NCBI RefSeq assembly: GCF_946885725.1
Contig: NZ_CAMPGZ010000196.1
Coordinates: 1-7,576, forward strand
Direction of reading: 5' to 3'
Source of the DNA: an uncultured Nocardioides sp.
GTDB taxonomy: Bacteria; Actinomycetota; Actinomycetes; Propionibacteriales; Nocardioidaceae
Length of the DNA stretch: 7,576 nucleotides
The position numbers and the translations under genes are program-made. Shown here piece after piece: positions 5,067-7,576 of the stretch. Position 1 is the stretch's first letter. Each line of letters starts with the position of its first letter. The notes beneath the pieces are model-generated. The model was given only the letters and a program-made list of their open reading frames with translations. It had not been told where the DNA came from and searched no databases.

Positions 5067-6536
5067 GTGGCCGAAGGTGACGCAAGCCACGCCGAGCCGC
5101 GAGAGCGGCCGGCGGGAACGCGTCTGCGCCGGCGCACGACGGCCCTCGTGGTCCTGGTGTACCTGCTCGCCGTTGCCGGCTGGGGCTTCGACCTCGGGCC
5201 ACGCTGGTTCGGCTTCGACTACCCGTCGCCCGTCGAGCAGCCCGCTGCCGTCCCACCACCGCCCGGCCTGACCCTTCCCGAGGCGGAGGAGCCCGAACTG
5301 GTCGCGGCGGCCACGGAGGACGCGGCGGCCGACCCCGACGCCGTACGACGCGTCGTGAACAAGGCCCTGCGTGACAAGCGGATCGGGCCGCGCGTCGGCG
5401 TCGCGGTGAGCGAGATGTCCACCGGCGAGGTCGTCTACCGCCACGGCGAGGCGCGGGTGACCCCCGCCTCCACGATGAAGGTGCTGACCTCGACGGCCGC
5501 CCTGCACACGCTCGGACCCGACCACCGGTTCCGCACCACCGTCGTGCAGGGGAGCGAGCCGCGGCGGATCGTCCTGGTCGGTGGCGGAGACCCGCTGCTC
5601 GCGCGGCGCCCGGTCTCCGCCGACGAGGCATACCCCGCCCGCGCCGACCTGCAGACCCTGGCGCGGGCGACGGCGAAGGCGCTGCGCGACCGGGGGCGCA
5701 CCGTGGTCCGGCTCGGGTACGACGCGTCGCTGTTCGAGGAGCCGTCGGTCAGCCCGGACTGGCGGGCGACGTACGTCCCCGACAACGTGGTCAGCCCGAT
5801 CTCGGCGCTCTGGGTGGACGGCGGCCGGGCCGAGGGCAGCTCGTTCCGCAGCGCGGACCCGGCGCTTGCGGCCGCAGCGGCGTTCGCGGACGCACTCGAC
5901 CGGCGCGGCATCACGGTGCGAGGCGCTCCGCGCGAGGAGATGGCCGCCGAGGAGGCGGAGGAGCTCGCCGCTGTGGACGGCGCGCCGCTGGCACAGGTGG
6001 TCCAGCACACGCTGGAGGCCAGCGACAACGAGGCCGCCGAGGTCCTGTTCCGGCACGCCGCGATCGCGACCGACCGTCCCGCATCGTTCGACGGCGGTGC
6101 CGAGGCCGTCCACGCCGTACTGGAGGAGCTCGGGATCGACACGTCGCGGGACCGCATCCTCGACGGGTCCGGCCTCGCCCGCGGCAACCGGCTGCGGCCC
6201 GAGACGCTGCTGTCGGTGATCCAGGTGGCCGCGAGCGACGAGCACGCGGCGCTGCGGCCGGTGCTCACCGGGATGCCGGTCGCCGGGTTCAGCGGCTCGC
6301 TGACCTTCCGGTTCGACTCCGGCGACCCGGCGGGGCTGGGGGACGTCCGCGCGAAGACCGGCACGCTGACCGGGGTGCACGGGCTCGCGGGCACGGTCAC
6401 CACCACGGACGGGGTCGTGCTGGGCTTCGTCGCGATCGCCGACAAGGTCAAGGTCCCGAACACGCTCGAGGCCCGCGCCCGGATCGACGAGCTCGCCGCG
6501 TCGCTCGCAGCCTGCGAATGCGGCGTCGCGGGCTAG
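5067..6536 (+). CDS. dacB: D-alanyl-D-alanine carboxypeptidase / endopeptidase (PBP4, peptidase S13)
   Basis: This class C low-molecular-mass penicillin-binding protein acts outside the membrane, removing the terminal D-Ala from peptidoglycan stems and/or cutting D-Ala-mDAP cross-links. All three active-site motifs are present: SxxK as STMK (Ser135-Lys138), SxN as SDN (319-321) and KTG (430-432, in AKTGTL). The block YDASLFEEPSVSPDW is typical of actinobacterial PBP4 proteins. The N-terminus is basic (RLRRR, 19-23) and leads into a hydrophobic segment at about residues 25-40, a signal peptide or membrane anchor, then a Pro-rich and Ala/Glu-rich spacer up to about residue 90. At 489 aa the length is normal for the family. 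GTG 5067 is chosen for its strong GGGAGGG ribosome site. The gene lies beside ppa and just before a DUF2342 gene, an arrangement also found in mycobacteria (Rv3628-Rv3627c-Rv3626c region). The symbol is by family, not proven orthology. Confidence 0.95.
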   Translation: MAEGDASHAEPRERPAGTRLRRRTTALVVLVYLLAVAGWGFDLGPRWFGFDYPSPVEQPAAVPPPPGLTLPEAEEPELVAAATEDAAADPDAVRRVVNKALRDKRIGPRVGVAVSEMSTGEVVYRHGEARVTPASTMKVLTSTAALHTLGPDHRFRTTVVQGSEPRRIVLVGGGDPLLARRPVSADEAYPARADLQTLARATAKALRDRGRTVVRLGYDASLFEEPSVSPDWRATYVPDNVVSPISALWVDGGRAEGSSFRSADPALAAAAAFADALDRRGITVRGAPREEMAAEEAEELAAVDGAPLAQVVQHTLEASDNEAAEVLFRHAAIATDRPASFDGGAEAVHAVLEELGIDTSRDRILDGSGLARGNRLRPETLLSVIQVAASDEHAALRPVLTGMPVAGFSGSLTFRFDSGDPAGLGDVRAKTGTLTGVHGLAGTVTTTDGVVLGFVAIADKVKVPNTLEARARIDELAASLAACECGVAG

Positions 6537-6546
6537 GTCCACCCCG

Positions 6547-6561
6547 TAGGTTGTCGTCATG
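6547..6561 (+). promoter_or_regulatory. Candidate -10 box for a leaderless DUF2342 mRNA
   Basis: TAGGTT (6547-6552) is followed by GTCGTC and then the ATG at 6559, so transcription would begin at the start codon. No Shine-Dalgarno sequence lies in the 22 bases after the dacB stop. This suggests an internal promoter giving a leaderless message in addition to any readthrough from dacB. No good -35 box is seen upstream. Confidence 0.5.
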
Positions 6562-7576
6562 GTGGGACGCTCGACGATGATCGACTGGGACCTGGCCGTG
6601 GCGGCCGCCTCGAAGATGTCCGGGGCGGGACCGGCCATCACCCGCGAGGAGGCCGAGGACGTCGTCGCCGAGCTGCGCGAGGGCGCCGAGCGGTCCACGC
6701 CGCTGGTGCGGGACTTCACCGACCTGGCCGCCGGCAGCCGCACCGCTCCGGTGCTCATCGTCGATCGCGCGGGCTGGATCCGCGCCAACGCCGACGGGTT
6801 CGCCGAGGTGATCGCGCCGCTCGTCGACAAGCTGCAGAGCCGCAAGGGCGCCCCGTCACCGATGGCCGAGGCCGTCGGGTCCCGGGTGACCGGGCTGGAG
6901 GTCGGCGCGCTGCTCGGCTTCATGTCGAGCAAGGTGCTGGGGCAGTTCGACCCGTTCTACGGCCTGGACAGCGCCGGCGAGACCGGTCCGGCCGGGCGGC
7001 TGCTCCTGGTCGCGCCCAACATCGTGCACGCCGAGCGCGAGATGGGCGTCGACCCGCACGACTTCAGGCTCTGGGTCTGCCTGCACGAGGAGACCCACCG
7101 GGTGCAGTTCACCGCGGTGCCTTGGATGCGCGACCACATCCGCAGCGAGATCGAGGCGCTGGTCAGCGAGATCGAGGTCGACCCCGCGAAGCTGGCCTCG
7201 ATGGTGGGGGAGGGTGTCAAGCGCGTCGGCGACATCCTGCGCGGTGACGACGACGTCAGCCTCCTCGACCTCTTCTCCTCGGCCCGGCAGCGCGAGGTGC
7301 TGGACCGGATCACCGCGGTGATGTCGCTGCTCGAGGGCCACGCCGACGTGGTGATGGACGGCGTCGGCCCCGAAGTGATCCCGACGGTCAAGGACATCCG
7401 TCGCCGGTTCACCGAGCGGCGCAAGGGCACCAGCTACCTCGACCGCGTGCTGCGCAAGCTGCTCGGTCTCGACGCGAAGATGGCGCAGTACCGCGACGGC
7501 GCCGCCTTCACCCGCGGCGTGCTCGACCAGGTCGGCATGGACGGCTTCAACGCCGTGTGGGCCGAGCCGGCGCACC
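6559..7576 (+). CDS. DUF2342 / F420-biosynthesis-associated zinc-dependent metalloprotease-like protein (3' end outside window)
   Basis: Translation from ATG 6559 stays open for 339 codons to the window edge, so the C-terminus is missing. The product begins MVGRSTMIDWDLAVAAASKM, the usual opening of the actinobacterial DUF2342 family, which is annotated variously as putative hydrolase, F420-associated protein or zinc-dependent metalloprotease. It carries a zincin-type HExxH as LHEETHRVQF (His176, Glu177, His180). A likely third zinc ligand or partner lies 79 residues later in LLEGHADVVMDGV (Glu259, His261, Asp263). No signal peptide is visible, so it is probably cytoplasmic. The true substrate of the family is unknown to me. 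It follows the PBP4 gene by 22 bases on the same strand; in related actinobacteria tilS and hpt usually come next. The family call is firm, the protease activity is inference from the motif. Confidence 0.9.
   Translation, partial: MVGRSTMIDWDLAVAAASKMSGAGPAITREEAEDVVAELREGAERSTPLVRDFTDLAAGSRTAPVLIVDRAGWIRANADGFAEVIAPLVDKLQSRKGAPSPMAEAVGSRVTGLEVGALLGFMSSKVLGQFDPFYGLDSAGETGPAGRLLLVAPNIVHAEREMGVDPHDFRLWVCLHEETHRVQFTAVPWMRDHIRSEIEALVSEIEVDPAKLASMVGEGVKRVGDILRGDDDVSLLDLFSSARQREVLDRITAVMSLLEGHADVVMDGVGPEVIPTVKDIRRRFTERRKGTSYLDRVLRKLLGLDAKMAQYRDGAAFTRGVLDQVGMDGFNAVWAEPAH

Noticed and set aside
4426..5271. Plus-strand open frame opposite ppa
   Set aside because: It is the antisense shadow of the pyrophosphatase, whose active-site residues are all readable on the minus strand.
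4959..6932. Long minus-strand open frame (657 codons) opposite the PBP4 and DUF2342 genes
   Set aside because: It crosses two well-supported genes and an intergenic gap, and its product is Arg/Gly/Val-rich with no recognisable motif. It arises because stop codons are rare at this GC content.
6856..7575. Minus-strand open frame opposite the DUF2342 gene
   Set aside because: It is a His/Val/Leu/Glu-rich shadow of a gene with a conserved HExxH motif on the plus strand.
1..7576. Mobile elements, CRISPR, tRNA/rRNA, toxin-antitoxin or defence genes
   Set aside because: I looked for repeat arrays, transposase-like frames, cloverleaf-like sequence and small paired ORFs in the gaps and saw none; the gaps total only a few hundred bases.

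Overview
The window is very GC-rich, with strong G/C preference at third codon positions. It carries GTG starts, apparently leaderless genes and the block ppa / dacB-type PBP4 / DUF2342 metalloprotease. All of this points to a chromosomal segment of a high-GC actinobacterium. A Pseudonocardiaceae-like organism is my guess from overall protein flavour and is not proven by the sequence. I see no mobile element, phage gene, CRISPR array, tRNA or rRNA, and no stretch of more than about 160 bases between genes.

Layout from left to right. The 5' edge cuts a secreted NlpC/P60 cell-wall peptidase: a Pro-rich linker followed by the complete catalytic domain (+ strand, ends at 434). A 663-aa acyl-CoA oxidase/dehydrogenase with the peroxisomal ACOX-like architecture follows at 480-2471 (+). 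It runs tail-to-tail into a 418-aa MFS exporter (2468-3724, -), and the two stop codons interlock in a 4-bp overlap. The exporter is the second gene of a two-gene operon. The first gene, an ArsR-type winged-helix repressor (3721-4329, -), overlaps it by a GTGA start/stop junction. Upstream of the repressor is an AT-rich island with a 30-bp nested dyad placed on a recognisable promoter.

Next come an inorganic pyrophosphatase (4486-4980, -) with a strong GC hairpin just after its stop, and, divergently across 86 bp, a PBP4-type D-Ala-D-Ala carboxypeptidase (5067-6536, +). After 22 bp a DUF2342 zinc-metalloprotease-like gene begins (6559, +). It runs off the right edge without a stop.

Functionally there are three units: a fatty acyl-CoA catabolic enzyme, a self-regulated repressor/exporter cassette (probably for a small organic compound, because the repressor has no cysteine), and a conserved housekeeping/cell-envelope block. 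The most distinctive signal is the symmetric operator over the arsR promoter, which also fixes the likely arsR start. I found no evidence of a wholly new system; most of the window is ordinary chromosome.
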